Shown: positions 35,501 through 48,300, numbered from the stretch's first letter. The stretch is 64,000 nucleotides of DNA from Cloeon dipterum (GCF_949628265.1 NC_088786.1:25813681-25877680), one strand, 5' to 3'. The notes: generated by a model not told the origin, from the sequence alone. Program-made: numbers and translations.

Positions 35501-36978
35501 CTTTCTGACGACTGCTCTCTGGGGAGGCGGCAGGTACCTACATATACTGACTGCGACTGACTGAGCAGTGTATCCAATATAAAACTAGAAGCAAGCCGCC
35601 GCGTGCTGCTCCTCTCTCGTGTGTGTGTGTGTGTGATGCTGGCTGCTCCAATATTGAATTATCAAAGGGTTAAAGGGGCCCGGAAGCCGCTTGTTTACTA
35701 GTCACGTGCTTCTAATAAGGAGATGCTGTTCGACGGAGCCATACCGCACGGGTTGCCATAACAACGACCGAATTGTGAAAGCCAGCGCTGCGGAAATTTG
35801 TAATAAAATCGCACCGTACCTTTTCATTAGTCAGCGAGCGCGGATTGATTAAGAAAACACTTCTCCCGCTGACTGCGACGCTAATTTGAAAAGATCGGTA
35901 AGGTTCATTGGCAAAATTTATGCGATCGCTTTTCTCGAGTGCCTCATAAATCATGTTGTGTCGGTGGGAAGGAAGATAAAAAAGCAGCAGAAATTGAAGC
36001 GTTTTAAGGCGAATGCGACTTTGCTGGTTGTGCTGCTGTATTGGGTTTCAAAAATAATAATAATTTAGTAATGATAACTCGAGTCAAGCCCGCGGGCATA
36101 TAATCCATTAGTGAAATTATAAACGTGTATTTTTTATTGAGACCACTTAAGACAGCTTTTATGAGCGTTAACGAGCTGAACCACAACTTATAACCTGGCG
36201 AGCTTTTCGAGTAGCTCAGCCAGTGTTTTATAAAGCGTCTCTTGAATATGTATTCCCCTCACGGTAATCTGTCGCTCCTACTTTTTATGAGCGCGCCTTC
36301 TTGAAATAATATTATGTATCATTATTTCAAAGAAGACTAACTTGATTTCTGCGTGGGCACCTGATTTAAAAGCTCGAGCACCGCGAGTCAAAAGAGCGAG
36401 CGCATTCGCGATAACGTGAAAAGTTGAAAAGCGCCTTCGCTTTAATTGCCTCTCGTCGACTGGAGCCAACCAAATTGAATATTTAATTGAAGTAATTATG
36501 CAAATCGATTCCGTTATTCATGCCGAAAAGTATGTAATAAGCCGACTGCGGTATTTAAAAATCGTCGAGCGAGAAAGTGCTGTTGAGTATATCTCTGTGA
36601 CATGAAATTCCACTCGCGGTGTAGCAAGTCTCTTCTCAACAATGTGCTGCTCTGATTCCTCTCCTTTTCATTCTCTTTGCAGACGTTCCAAACAAAAAAC
36701 GCAAGAAGGAGGTGGTGGTGGCCGCCGCGAACGGAGTGGTGCCGCCCGCACTGCCTCCGGCGCCCGCAACCACCCCCGACGGGGTGCACAGCGAGGACGG
36801 GGGCAGCGCCAGCGAGGATAGCGGCTCTGGGGGCCCGGGGGCCAAGAAGAAAAAGGCGCGCACCACTTTCACCGGCAGACAAATTTTCGAGCTGGAAAAG
36901 CAGTTTGAGCTGAAGAAGTACTTGAGCTCCAGTGAGAGGGCTGAAATGGCCAAACTACTCAACGTCACTGAAACACAG
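26515..36978 (+). CDS. NK-class homeobox transcription factor, NK7.1-like (partial; two coding exons)
   Basis: Exons are 26515-26990 and 36683-36978, joined across a 9.7-kb intron with matching phase (G|AC). They give 254 residues counted from ATG 26525. Residues 91-97 (HFIDNIL) form an eh1-like repressor motif that would bind Groucho. PLNLTTK at 110-116 resembles a CtBP-binding motif. A basic stretch KKRKK and an acidic [12 protein letters not shown] segment precede the homeodomain, which begins about residue 211. It carries R5, F8, L16 and F20 ([20 protein letters not shown], then [21 protein letters not shown]). It ends at Q44, followed by donor GTAGGA. The NK7.1 family is the best fit; Hmx, Msx, Nkx6 and Barx differ at several helix 1-2 positions. 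Helix 3 was not found downstream. ATG 26525 has a poor context and the frame is open back to the acceptor, so translation could start at 26540 or in an upstream exon. Confidence 0.75.
32365..32376. promoter_or_regulatory. Palindromic CRE overlapping an E-box
   Basis: TGACGTCA (32365-32372) is the full CREB/ATF palindrome and shares its last bases with CAGCTG (32371-32376), a bHLH site. The sites are seen directly; function is not shown, and a lone 8-mer could be chance. Confidence 0.3.
32871..33061 (-). other. Orphan exon-like open frame in the homeobox intron, minus strand
   Basis: On the minus strand a strong acceptor (TTTTTTCAG, ending 33062) opens directly into a frame of about 63 codons. 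It starts [20 protein letters not shown] and continues [20 protein letters not shown], then [20 protein letters not shown], with TGA at 32873-32871. An internal donor (CCAG|GTATAT, GT at 32992-32991) would give a shorter exon 33061-32993. The composition looks more protein-like than neighbouring AT-rich frames. I do not recognise the family. It could be a nested-gene exon, a decayed gene or transposon fragment, or chance. Confidence 0.3.
35619..35635. repeat. (GT)n short microsatellite
   Basis: A GT dinucleotide run of about 17 bp inside the homeobox intron. Confidence 0.9.
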
Positions 36979-38198
36979 GTAGGAGGCATGCGCTTGCTTT
37001 TCCTTTTTCATTCCCAGGAGCGTTTATTTCGTCAAAGTAGACGATATTCGATTTGCGAAGAGGATTTTTCGACGAAAAATCATCCTGATCAGGGTTTAAA
37101 GCCCTATAATGACTCTCTTTTTCCGGTTGCCATATTTTTCCGAATGTTAAAACCCAAAATTTTCACAAAATAAATTTAAAAGTAAGCTCACGTTTCAATA
37201 GGTAGATTTTAAAAGATACGGGCAATATCTAATCTCTAATTCAAAAAAATCAGAGGAATATCAGGAAAGGGAATGAGCCCGAAATCGAGACACATAGCAA
37301 TAGCTGGTGAAAAATATTTATATTTCGTGCAACGGGATGAGTTGGCTCTACTGCACATAAAAAATTCAGGAGCCTTGATATTTCTCATAAATGCTGAATA
37401 GCCTATATATATGCGACCCATAATCGTCTATCAATTTGCCATTTTTGTCTTCCATTATTACGTATCTTTGTGGAAAATTTTATATCCTCCATTTCCCTCT
37501 TTGCCTTCCATTCCAAATGTTCCATTTGCATTTTTAAGAAATTAGATAGGATTGACGAAAAAATCTGACTATTTGCACACTCTGATCCTGGGACGAAACG
37601 GGATTAAAGGCGAGCAGTCCAATTCAATGTCTGGCGTCTCTTCTACGTCTTAATTAGCGCGGCTGGCTCGACTCGCACCGTGCCCAAAGGAAATTTCGGC
37701 AGGAAACGTGTTGTTTCTAAAACGAAGTGGCGTCGAGCCGGTTGCATAAGTTGGAACCGCGACTTTGGCGATAGACACAGCTAGTGGTTCAGCATTGCTT
37801 TTGCACACCTGCGAAACCATCAGTCAAAGTGACGCCGGACGGCTCGTCGGTCAGTTTTCATTAATTGAATTTCAAGATTGGCATCGGGCAACTGCGTTGC
37901 GGCAGCGGCGGCGGTGAGCTTCGAGTCTGTCCGCCGTCCGGCCTGAGCTGAGTGAATAATAAATTTTCAATCAACGCCTGCCAAGCCATTTAGGCCCGCA
38001 GTCAATTTGTGCTCATAAATGCGCGCGGCTTATTGAATTGAAGAGGTGTTGGAATATGAGCGATTGGGTGCCGCGCCCATTATTTAAGTGGGCTTGACAG
38101 CGCTCCGGCCGTTTAACAAACCCGCGCGCGAGTGCCATCGCCAGGAATGCATGCAGGTGTCGCTGCGCGGATTACTTTTCGACCGGCCTTTTTCGTCA

Positions 38199-38219
38199 CC
38201 GCCGCCGCCGCCGCCGCCG
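38199..38219. repeat. (CCG)n trinucleotide run
   Basis: About seven CCG units in a GC-rich patch, with a CTATAAAA word shortly downstream (near 38240). Noncoding. Confidence 0.9.
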
Positions 38220-38743
38220 ACCCTTTCTGATCTTCGGGCCCTATAAAACCAACTTACGATCCATCAGCCACGCACACACTGCATTATGTCCCAAGTCAAT
38301 AAATCAACACTTAATCGGCGCTTACAGCCTGTAAATAGAGAGGTTTGGGCGGCGATTCCATTGCTCGCACACTTTCAAATTCTGCGTGGCCGGCGAAACA
38401 ACGATGATCGTCCTTCGTTTGTAAATGCAGCTGCTTTGCCATTCTCGAAAATGCTGATCGAATGATATGTGTGAATTCTGCCGTGAACCATGCTTAAAAT
38501 TCATTTAGAAACTTCGCAGTATGTGTTCATTTACAATTTATCTTTAGTTCACCTAGAAGCTTCTTGAAATTAACGACTCTTATTTTGATTAAAGCAAAGA
38601 AATATAATTACGTGGAACCTTACTGCACCAAAAATGTTTTAATTGCAGTTTTAACTTTTACGATTTTTAATTAAGTTGTAAAATACGTTATACTGATTTC
38701 ATGCGAGAAAATAAAACATCAAAAGCCATAAAACTTAAAACGA

Positions 38744-38818
38744 TTAACTAACAGTTTCCTCCTCCTCCTCCTCGATTGTGATGTATTTTTTACTGCTCTG
38801 AGGTTCGTCATGCAGGCT
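38744..38818 (-). other. Possible terminal coding exon on the minus strand
   Basis: A minus-strand acceptor (CATTTTAG, ending at 38819) is followed by a frame of 24 codons. It starts SLHDEPQSSKKYITI, continues with six Glu codons in a GAG repeat, and ends TVS with TAA at 38746-38744. In-frame sequence before the acceptor is a stop, so the frame would depend on splicing. An ATTAAA-type signal (plus-strand TTTAAT, 38666-38671) lies about 75 bp beyond. No upstream partner exon was identified. The Glu run comes from a simple repeat, so chance is quite possible. Confidence 0.2.
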
Positions 38819-41215
38819 CTAAAATGAAAAGGTAGAAATTACGTGGCCCCTTGCCATTTTCCGCGTTTTGCTTCCGTTAATAAGCAAGAGCGAGCCCGAA
38901 TGAAACGATTATTCAGAGATGGTGGTACCTGTTGGCTACACGTATAAAATTGCGTGTGTATGTACCATAGAGATACGCATCCGGCTCGCCCAGGGAGAGT
39001 GAGTACGTTACGTATACATTCTATATCTCTTTTCCTCGCTCATCTCTTTAGTTCTGCGGCCCGCATAATGTGTTGCTCGCGCGTCGTCTGCCGTGCGCGG
39101 TGCGGTGTGGGCGCGCTCTTCGCATCCAAAAAGTGACAGCAGCACCAAAAGAGTTATTTATAAATGAGCTTTGTCAAAGACATCTCATTCAAAAAGCAGG
39201 GCCGTTCGTGATTCTGTGCTCACTTTGTCACGCCGTGCGTGATGCCAATCGCTTTCGCTCTCAAATTTAATTTCGGGCACCTCTCGTGAGTGACACAAAA
39301 CGTCGGGACCGAACATTTCTTCCACCTAACAATGAAATCGAAAAGAGTTCGCAATGGATTTTCGGATTGTGCTGCAGCGCGGCAGCTGGAATTATTCAAA
39401 GTTCGCCCCGCGCTTTCTCGCCTTTGAGGCGTGTTTCGATTAGCAAACAATGCGCGCTCGATGGGCAGGCCCCGCTTCGTCTTCTCATTATGCCATTGTT
39501 GTCGCCTGTTCTTTTAATTGCCCTTCGCAAGGCTCGCCGAGAGCGACGCATTCATTTTTTCCCTCCACTCGTTAATTACAAACATAACGCCGCTGAGACG
39601 CTGGGTGAAAACGAAAAACCATTTCGCCGCTTCTCTCTGGAAACAAATTATGGTGCAACGAAAAGGCTTCAAAAGTCGCTGAAAAGTGGCTTCACCCGCG
39701 AAACTTATAATCATCACGCAGCAAATAAAATTTCTTAAGCCAAAATTCGAATTTTCTTTCCCTCGGACTTTTTGCTGAAGCTAAAAATTCATTTTCATTC
39801 GCTAGATTGTTAAGCATGAGAAAATACAAGATTTTTTCAGAGCAAAGGTTTATTAAAGAGTTTGGGGTTGAAATTTTTATTTCATGGCTATTGTTTGTGT
39901 GAAATACACTTCCAAAAGCAGTGATACATCAATTCTGTTTTTAATATCTGTTACCAATGCATTGAATTCTTCAAAACTGCACTGAAAATCTATACTCCAT
40001 CTAGAATATTTCGTTCAGCATCTTTTCTGAGCATTTATTCGAGAACCAACTTCATTGTTAGTGCCCTTATTCCAATCACAGTGATGAAAAGAATATGATC
40101 GAAGTTAAAATCGTTTTGTTTGGTCGTTTTCTCCCTGTTTATAGCTTTATGAAATTAGGGATTGTCGTCCATTGCGCCACCAGAGCGCTCTGCAGCCTGT
40201 CGTTGGGTGTGAAAGGTTGGTGTTCGCTGCAACATTTAATTAGGGTGGCTGTGTAAAAAGCGCTTAGCCGCTTGATTAAAATTTCATCGCGTAAAATAAA
40301 TTCACAGCATGCGCACGGCGCGCTCTCCATTATTGTTATCATCATCTGGCGCATAAATTCCCACCGTCGTCACCGTTGCAGAAGAGAGCGCGTTGCTCAA
40401 TTATAATAATAAGCAATTATCGTTAATCACCTCGCGCGCTCTTCGTGCAGTCAAACGAATACATTTATTTATACATCCAGCAAACGTATGCACACATACA
40501 CAGAGAGAGAGCAGGGCAAAAAGCCACACAGCCATAGCACGAGCGATACTCGCCGAAGAGGAGGTCTCGTTGCTCGCCTCGAATTGCAAAACACGCCCGC
40601 GCGCCAACCCGACAGAGATCAAAAAGCAATTACCCGCGAATTATAATTACATGCAGCGCCGCTCGAGTGTAAATTGTGTCAATGTTTTAGTCGGCGCATT
40701 TTCACACTTACCGCAAGGCGTAAATGCACAGCTAATTGCAATTTGCATAAAAATCGTGCGCAAACGCACAGTTCTCGGTACAATTACAGTTTTATCCACA
40801 ATACCGGCATGTTGGCTTCAGCACCTGAATTTTCAATAATTTTAATAATCTTCTCTTTGAAGCAACTCTATGTATTTAATTAAAAAAACCTACTAAAGGC
40901 AATTAAAATTAATCTCATTAATGGGTATATTTTTTAGCCCTAAAATAACCCTTACTTTATTTTAAAATAAAAACAGTGCTCGTTTAAAAAAAGAAGTGTT
41001 TTATTATTATTACAAAAATATGGCTCCCGAATGACGATCAGTAGAATATTTGTTCTTTTAACTAATTTTTTTAGACATAATTAACCATGAATTTTGCAAT
41101 GGCCAACCCATTGGAGCTATTTTGACCAAACCCAACCCCTATTTTCAACCCCCAGACGTCTCTTCTGACTGTGAGTCTGTTTCTGCTGATATGTTCTAAT
41201 TTCACCGTCAAATAT

Positions 41216-41279
41216 CTTCAACCCTCAACAATAATTTAGCAGACCTCACCCCTAATCCAACCCCCGTTGAGGGTTGAAG
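41216..41279. repeat. Perfect 14-bp inverted repeat
   Basis: CTTCAACCCTCAAC at 41216-41229 is exactly reverse-complemented at 41266-41279, with a 36-base loop. The loop and the 100 bp to the left are rich in AACCCC/CAACCC words. It could be a remnant of a small foldback element or an RNA hairpin. Confidence 0.85.
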
Positions 41280-43028
41280 TCATTTATGATCAATCCGAAG
41301 GATTAAATATCCCGGTCCGCAGAGAAAAATGTCTCGTGATCTATTTTATGCATGAGAATTTTCGGCCAAACCGCTCGATACAACCGAAATTTTAATGGAG
41401 TTATTTCGCTGAGTGAGCAAGGGTGGCGATTGTCAGTTTGATAGCGTGATGCATTCCTAAGTAATTTAATTTCATACAATGTTATTTATCGATCGTGAAA
41501 TCAATATGTACCTGAAGGCGGGGAAAGCTCATTGAATGTTGCACTAGAGATAATAAATATTGCGAAAATTGCTTTTAAAACATTTTGAACAGCCTGCCTC
41601 ACCATCCCAAAACTAAACGTTTATCATTACAAGAGGATTAGTGATAAAAGTTGTAAAATTAATTGATGGAAAGAGGTTTCTGACCGCAATTGATATTTTC
41701 CGCCGTTTCATCGAGTCATCATAAAATGCTTTTGAGTGCCTTTTTATTCCCACCCATAATAATAAAAGAATTGCGAAAAACGCACGCGTCGATTGGTAAT
41801 TAATCGCTCGCTCGAAATCGAACACGAGAAACATCGAGTACTGGCAATAATTAACAGGGACGGGCGCGCAATTAGCGAGCCATTAATTATTTGCAGAGAT
41901 ATACGTAGTGCAGCAAAGCGGTGAAAGTTAATTAAGGCGATAAGCGGGCGCGATTAAACAAAAGGGGGCCGCCCGGCGGCATTATCGCAATAAACGCTCG
42001 CTCCGTATGAGTCAGGATAATATTAATTGATCGGTTCGAGTGTTCGCGCGCGCGGCGGCGGCGGCGACGACGACGGGATGATGCTGGGAGGAAATGAGAG
42101 AGCAGGCTGGGTTTCGTTCGGTGTTCGGCGTCGATCCCCAGCCCTGCTGAGATAAGATAGCAGCAGTGTGTGTTGACTGTTGACCGACGAGATGGAAGGA
42201 AAAGTGTCAATAAGAGCACATCGCCCGACCATTTATTGCTCGCTCCGCCGACAAAAATGACGAATTCATTTATTCCCCGGCCAACGCGCGGGGAGTATAT
42301 ATCGGAACCTGCTTATTTTTAGGTCTAGCTGCCGAGACGCGGTGGCAGGAGGAAGAGGAAAAGCACGCCGTGTGCGGTGATAAATAACCTGAATTTATGG
42401 TGCCTTATCGTGCGGCGACAGACAATTCGAATTTATTTCATTTTTTATCATGCACTCGCCAGTTATTACGCCTGGAATTTTTAACGCTTGCTAAGCAAAA
42501 AGCTGCTTTGATTGATAAAGATGTAAAATTGCATGCGATGTTGAGAAAATAAGACCGAGAACGCCGGCCAACGCCGGCCGGCTTTATGTTGTCATCCGGC
42601 GAATTTCTTTGTATATGCGTCGAACACGAGGATAAATCGTTACGATGCCACTAAATTTCCCCATCCTAAAAATGCCCGCTGATCGAAATCTTTTACGGTC
42701 CATTAATAGCAGAAGCTGATTTTTCCTGGAGCGATAAAATAAAGAGCAGACCTAATCTCACGACGAAATAGCAAGTCAATCAGGGGTTAAAGCATCGCAA
42801 AAAATCAGCAACGAGGCACAATATAATTTTCCTTCCGCCTAGAGGCATTTAAAATCCTGTAAATCGCAAAACTTCCTGCTTCGCTCCCTCTGCAAAAGCG
42901 GAACGCAACTTAATAGAAAAATAATTGTGGCCGACAGGCTCGCGCCGAGCAGGAAAATAAACACATTTATCTCTTTATTAGAGGGAAGCTTTTAAACAGA
43001 AATAAATAAAACGAAGATCCATTTACTC

Positions 43029-43060
43029 GGCAGGCAGGCACGGAACGATGCCTGCCTGCC
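43029..43060. repeat. Perfect 12-bp hairpin
   Basis: GGCAGGCAGGCA (43029-43040), an 8-base loop CGGAACGA, then TGCCTGCCTGCC (43049-43060). The stem is fully GC-rich and internally made of GGCA/TGCC units, so it would form a very stable cruciform or RNA hairpin. It is too short to be a typical pre-miRNA. Confidence 0.9.
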
Positions 43061-45171
43061 CGGTCTCGTCGGGTGTGGTTCCAACTGCACACATCACGGA
43101 ATAAAAATCTCACGTGGCCTATTATCGTTATTGTTGGTACGAATTAGCATGCTGTGCAGCGGCGGCAGCAATCCACTCACTCGCCCAGCCCGGCACCTAT
43201 TAATCACTGAGCACAAACACCGAATCGTGCGCATTCATTCATCCACCGCGTCCACATATGAAATCGTACTACCGAGAAATCACTATTCTGACCTTCCTTC
43301 GCTCGTTCCGATTAATTAATCAGCGTCTCTGCCGAAAATCGATGGCGTCGTTCGAATTTAAAGAGCGACTTCCTGATTTTAAGGTTGCGTGTGTTCAGCT
43401 GGTTTTTTACCGGAGTAATGGGCGCCGCTGCAGACGAGGGGATTATTAATTGATGGACCGCCCTGCCGATTGAGAAATCCCAGCCCAAGCGCGGCCGTAA
43501 AAATCCAGGGAGTGTGCGGTCGATGGCCAAAGGGGCAGCGGAAGAATTCACAATAGACGTGTGTGATGCCAATCTCGACGGGTTGGTAAAGAAAGGTTCT
43601 TTGCAATGTTCGACGCTTATCAAAGTCGTTTAAATTGTTGCAGTATAATCGCTGACGTGAGAAAATTTTAATGAGTGAAATTAACGATGCCGTAATGATG
43701 CTCTAATTAATTTTAATAAAGTTGTTGCGCACTTGGAGGGGCAGATAAAATTAAATAAAATCGTAACCAACGATTAAAAAGCCATAAATCGTAATTCACA
43801 GGGAATGAATTTCTCAAAAGGCTCTGCTGGATGGCTTTTAAGGGGAACAATGGTAGGTAAAGGTTTATTTGGTTGTTCGGATAAAGTATTGTTGACGGAA
43901 AAAGGGGTAAATATTATTCCTCTCTTTGATTATTTTAGCAGAAACATGTACAGCCATATTTGCGGTTACGTTTGAGCGTTTTATTAAATAAATTTATATT
44001 AGATACACTTTTTCTCCTATCAATTGAAAGTAAGAAGCCAACAATAAGACGAGATTTAATTGGAATATTTCGTGGTTTTTAAATTGGCAGAAAAAGCGAA
44101 CTAGGCATTGAGGTAACTCCATTTCCATAACTGCCGAAACTGAGGCAGATTGTCGAGCGGCTGTGGCGAAACAGCTTTTTACCTTGTGATCAGAAGCCAT
44201 TACCGACCGTTACACTCACAACAACAACCCGAAACCTCTCTAAATATGATGTTCCCATTTCGCACACCCCAAGCTGCAGGCGTATTCAAAGCGTGGAAAT
44301 ATGCGCAACACACACACGAGAACGCGCGCGCCGGCACGAGTGTAATTTTATCCAGAGAAAGAGAAGTTCATTTGTACGATTTCAATAGAGGCAGCGGGCA
44401 AAAAGCTCTCTTTTTGTTGACCCTTTAATATTATTAGTAGATATTATAGTGCACGCTCCGTTTGCTTTTGTAATATCTCGGCGCTTGTCCGCGCGCGTGT
44501 GTGTGCGCGTATTATATTCAGTGAAACCTTAAATTACAACCAGCGCAGCGCAGTGTGGCACACACACCAGCGCCACACAGCTATTCCAAAATGATTATTC
44601 GCGCGCATATAATACACTAATAACGAAGTAGCACACATACACACGTTGCTGCTAATATGCGTGTATGTGAAATATGAAATGCGTGCGAGTGTGGTGCAGG
44701 TTCGGTATTTAACGTGCGCGTGCGTTTAACATTTCATGTTGCTCGCCGCTGCGAAACGCCCAAAATTAAGCCTCTTATCACTCTGTGCACGCTGCTTCAA
44801 TTTTATAATTCGCCTCTGCCGGAAAATTAAAATGCTCGTTTTATTTTTCGACCAGAATAATTGTGGAATTTTACTTATTGTTTGAATGCTGGGAAAGCGC
44901 TGCATTCGAATTTTCTAAACCGTGAAACGCGGGGCGTCCTTGTGCGGATCACTAAACAGTTTACAACATTGTGGAAACTAAAATATCCGTAGCATAAAAT
45001 GATTTACGCTGGGACGTTTATTAATTTCAGATATAAAACGCGTCTTAAAAAGGCGCAGCGAGCGATCCATAAAACAACAAAACCCCCGCGACTGCCGTCG
45101 TAAAACGACGAGAAAGCGATTACGGTCGAATCCATTTCGCTCTGGATCATGGCCCAAATCCAAAATAAACC

Positions 45172-45187
45172 GAGAGAGAGAGAGAGA
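45172..45187. repeat. (GA)n short microsatellite
   Basis: A GA dinucleotide run of about 16 bp. Confidence 0.85.
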
Positions 45188-45306
45188 TCAAAATTCCAAG
45201 CGTGTTTTATTGCGAGTAAAAATCACAAGAAGAGTCACTGGCCGTTGACAGGCAGAAAAAACAACAAAGTAATTGGCGAGTCTGCCAATTTAGCGCCGCA
45301 GTGACC

Positions 45307-45341
45307 GCAGCAGCAGCAGCAGCAGCGGCGGCGGTGGCAGC
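45307..45341. repeat. CAG/CGG trinucleotide run
   Basis: CAG units pass into CGG and CGGTGG units within noncoding DNA. No open frame with coding features uses it. Confidence 0.85.
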
Positions 45342-48300
45342 GGCAATTCACGTTATATGCAGCAGGGAGACACTCACTTGGACGCTAAAGAGGTCTTGGA
45401 GTGGATGAATTATGGCTGCCAGGATGGGACAAACACGCGCGTCGCCCGCTAGCTCGCTGGACCATTATGTAACATGTCGTGCAGGCGGAGTTATTAAGGG
45501 CCATGTGTTTGATATCCAGCCGAGCGGTGGTAATGTGCAGCACAGCACACACACACACTCGGAACGCGGCGTGGAGCATGTTGGTGGCACCAGAATTATG
45601 TCATCATCACACTAATATTCGCCCCCGACGATAAAGCCGCCGCGCACACACACACACAGACTGAAACGCCGACCGAAACGTTGCTCAGCGTCCGAATCCG
45701 CAGATTGCCGCCGCGCACTCCTCTTGTAGGACATTTGATGCTTCGTAAATACTGCGTGACGCAATCGTTTGCCTCTTTGCGGTTGTGTTTCATTAATTCT
45801 TGTGAAGCCGCTTGTGAAATCTAGAGACAATGCTAATTCTGATAGTATCATGTGCACCATCAGAGAGTTACATGATTTTTAATTTAATTTTTTAAGGTTT
45901 CAATTTACTTAAAAGTGATATAGGTCAACAAGATTTGTTTTATTTTGCATAGTTAGCTTCCGCAAGCGGTCGATTGTGTTGAATGTTTAAGCAATCTTGA
46001 TAATGTTATCGATTGCAAATAAGATTGCGATTAAACTTAACTTAAAAATTAAGATACATACTAAATTTTCGTTGACAAAATTTTAATTTTAGGTTGTTTG
46101 GTCCTGTCTCAGTATAGTTTTAAATTGACTTTATTGATTAACAAGGCAATTGTGCCCCGAACTTCCCAACATTTAGAGCAAACATACAAATGTAGGAATT
46201 ACAATAAGAAAGAGGCAGAAAAATCAGTTACGCACACTAGAGTCTTTGAGCTTGCTTTTGATGGCACTGGTGCTCTCGTTGACCATGTATAAATTGCATT
46301 CCTCTTTTCGAGTTGGGTCCAACGGTGTTTGGCTCATGACGAGCAATCAAATCGTGATATAATGAAATAAAAAAAAATATCAGTAGGGAGACATAAGGGC
46401 TCGCTATTTGCAAATGCAAGAAAAGTCTGAACCCTTTGGAATTTTGCAATGCTGCAAGGGTAAATTTTTGCAATAAGCTCTAATTTAGGAATAGGCAACA
46501 AGAATTTCTGCATTCAGGAGTTTCATTCTACTTTGGAAGCTGATCACCATTCTGACACCTAAAATCCATAAATAGCATAAATAACTATTGGTCCTCAGCA
46601 CTTTGCTCATGAATGGCAGGCAAACATTAAATTAATGTGTTTAAAACAGCCTTTAAGACAGTTTGATTGGTAAACAATTTTACTCACCGATTCGATTCTC
46701 TCATTATTGTTCTAGTAACTAATTGTAACTTCTAATGCTGCAGTGATCAATAGCCTTTCAAAACTTAAGGCTCAAACGTTCAACACAGGCGGCAATTAAT
46801 TGACTGCTCCTTGTGGAATTCGGGTAGAAACGCGCGGAGCCCTCATGGCCTCTGTAACGTCTCTAGCGGGAGCTGAGGGTGACGGCAGTTTTAGGAAAGG
46901 AAAATATCCATTAAGTGGCTTTTATTCCGGGTCTGGCGGGTCGATGCAGTCTGCCAGATTAACTAGGAGAAGAGTGGTGTACTATTAAAGAGCTGCTGCG
47001 CCAGACGAGCGTTTCTAAAGCAGCGCGCGCGAGTGAGTATATATAGTCATTCGTGCAGCCTCTGATTGAGAGCGAACAACGCCAAAGAGCCCCATAAAAC
47101 ATCTAAAACAAACATCCAGCCGAGAGAGCGAGCGAAGTTGATTCGAATCACCCATTGTTGGGTTTCTAAATGGGCTGCGACGCGCGTCGATCTGCACTGC
47201 TTCAATACCCAAAACAGAGCAGCACTGCGGAAAGAGGCGAAAATCAAATCGAGTTTTGCACGAATTTTGACGGAATCCACTATCTGAGAAGCGTGTAATT
47301 CGATTTTATCGGTGTCGGCGGAAAGGTCTCGGCTGTCAGCGGTTCGCTCTTTATTTTATTTTCGATTTCACCGACGACAGCAGCAGGTGTATAATTAATA
47401 TTTTTACTGGCGCTAATTCCCAGGTTTTTAAATGACATGTGTTTGTATATGCACGCCCTTTTCATACATGAGAGCAAATGATTTCATTTTCCGTCGCACC
47501 ACGACCAATATAAATACTAACGCATCCGATCGTCAGTTTCTATGCCACTCCAATCGGGCGTGCGGCAACAAATAACCATTTTAGCGAACATTGCAAATTT
47601 GGCCAGCTATTGATAGGTGCCCTTAGCAAACGGAAAAGTAGCCATGTGCTTGAAAATTAAAACGGAATCAACAATGGGCTAGACTGCAGGCGGTTTTGTG
47701 ACCTCAAATTTATGCGCTAGTTCAAAACGATCAAAAAAACATTAAATAATACATGGAAAGCTGATCTATTTATCGTGTGTACTGCGTGTGCGTATTGAAA
47801 TTCACTCGCGCGTGAAATTATCGAATTGTGCGAAAGCGCGTTCCCATTTAAGAGCGCTGAACAAACACGCAATTCGCCGGAGCCACTCGCTAAACTCGAT
47901 GTGTCGACTGATCAAAGGGCGGCAATTCCACCCTTTCGCCTGATCGCCGAAAAATGACGCTTTTCAACTGATTTGCTGAGCGAAAAATTCGTGCTGCGGT
48001 TTGAATGCACGCGTGCATGGGTCCGCATATTTTCCGCTGCGGAAAAACAAAGCGTGCGCCCCATTGTGTCATGCAGGCAGGTAAGCGCAAACCGAATGAA
48101 ATGTAAACAGAAACGCATTTGTCGCACGGCAAAAGCAGACCGCATTGTTCGCTATTTGACAAATGGGCAAATCATTGAGCCGGCTCAACGCGACAAATCG
48201 CACGAATTTCGAAACAAATGCACTTGCGGGCTCGCTCACAAACAAGCGCAAATCACTCGAACCAGCAGAATGTTTTGCTGCGCCTACGAGATTAAATCAA

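Larger units (their letters stand above)
26991..36682 (+). other. 9.7-kb intron of the NK homeobox gene
   Basis: Bounded by donor GTACTG (26991) and acceptor TTTGCAG (ending 36682). The first 1.4 kb is strongly AT-rich. Later parts contain CpG-rich patches (28,440-28,640; 33,740-33,860; 34,080-34,350) and TAATTA-type words. A palindromic CRE (TGACGTCA) overlapping an E-box is at 32365-32376. A minus-strand exon-like open frame sits at 32,871-33,061. A 159-codon minus-strand open frame at 27,856-28,335 has no domain and is not called as a gene. Confidence 0.6.

Noticed and set aside
39286..39738. A 150-codon plus-strand open frame
   Set aside because: Begins at GTG, has no family motif, and other frames are open over the same DNA, typical of CpG-rich noncoding sequence.
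40393..40839. A 148-codon plus-strand open frame
   Set aside because: No recognisable domain or splice context; low-complexity and CA-rich stretches account for its length.
47135..47165. tRNA-like B-box word (GATTCGAATCACC)
   Set aside because: No A-box, acceptor stem or anticodon arm could be laid out around it.
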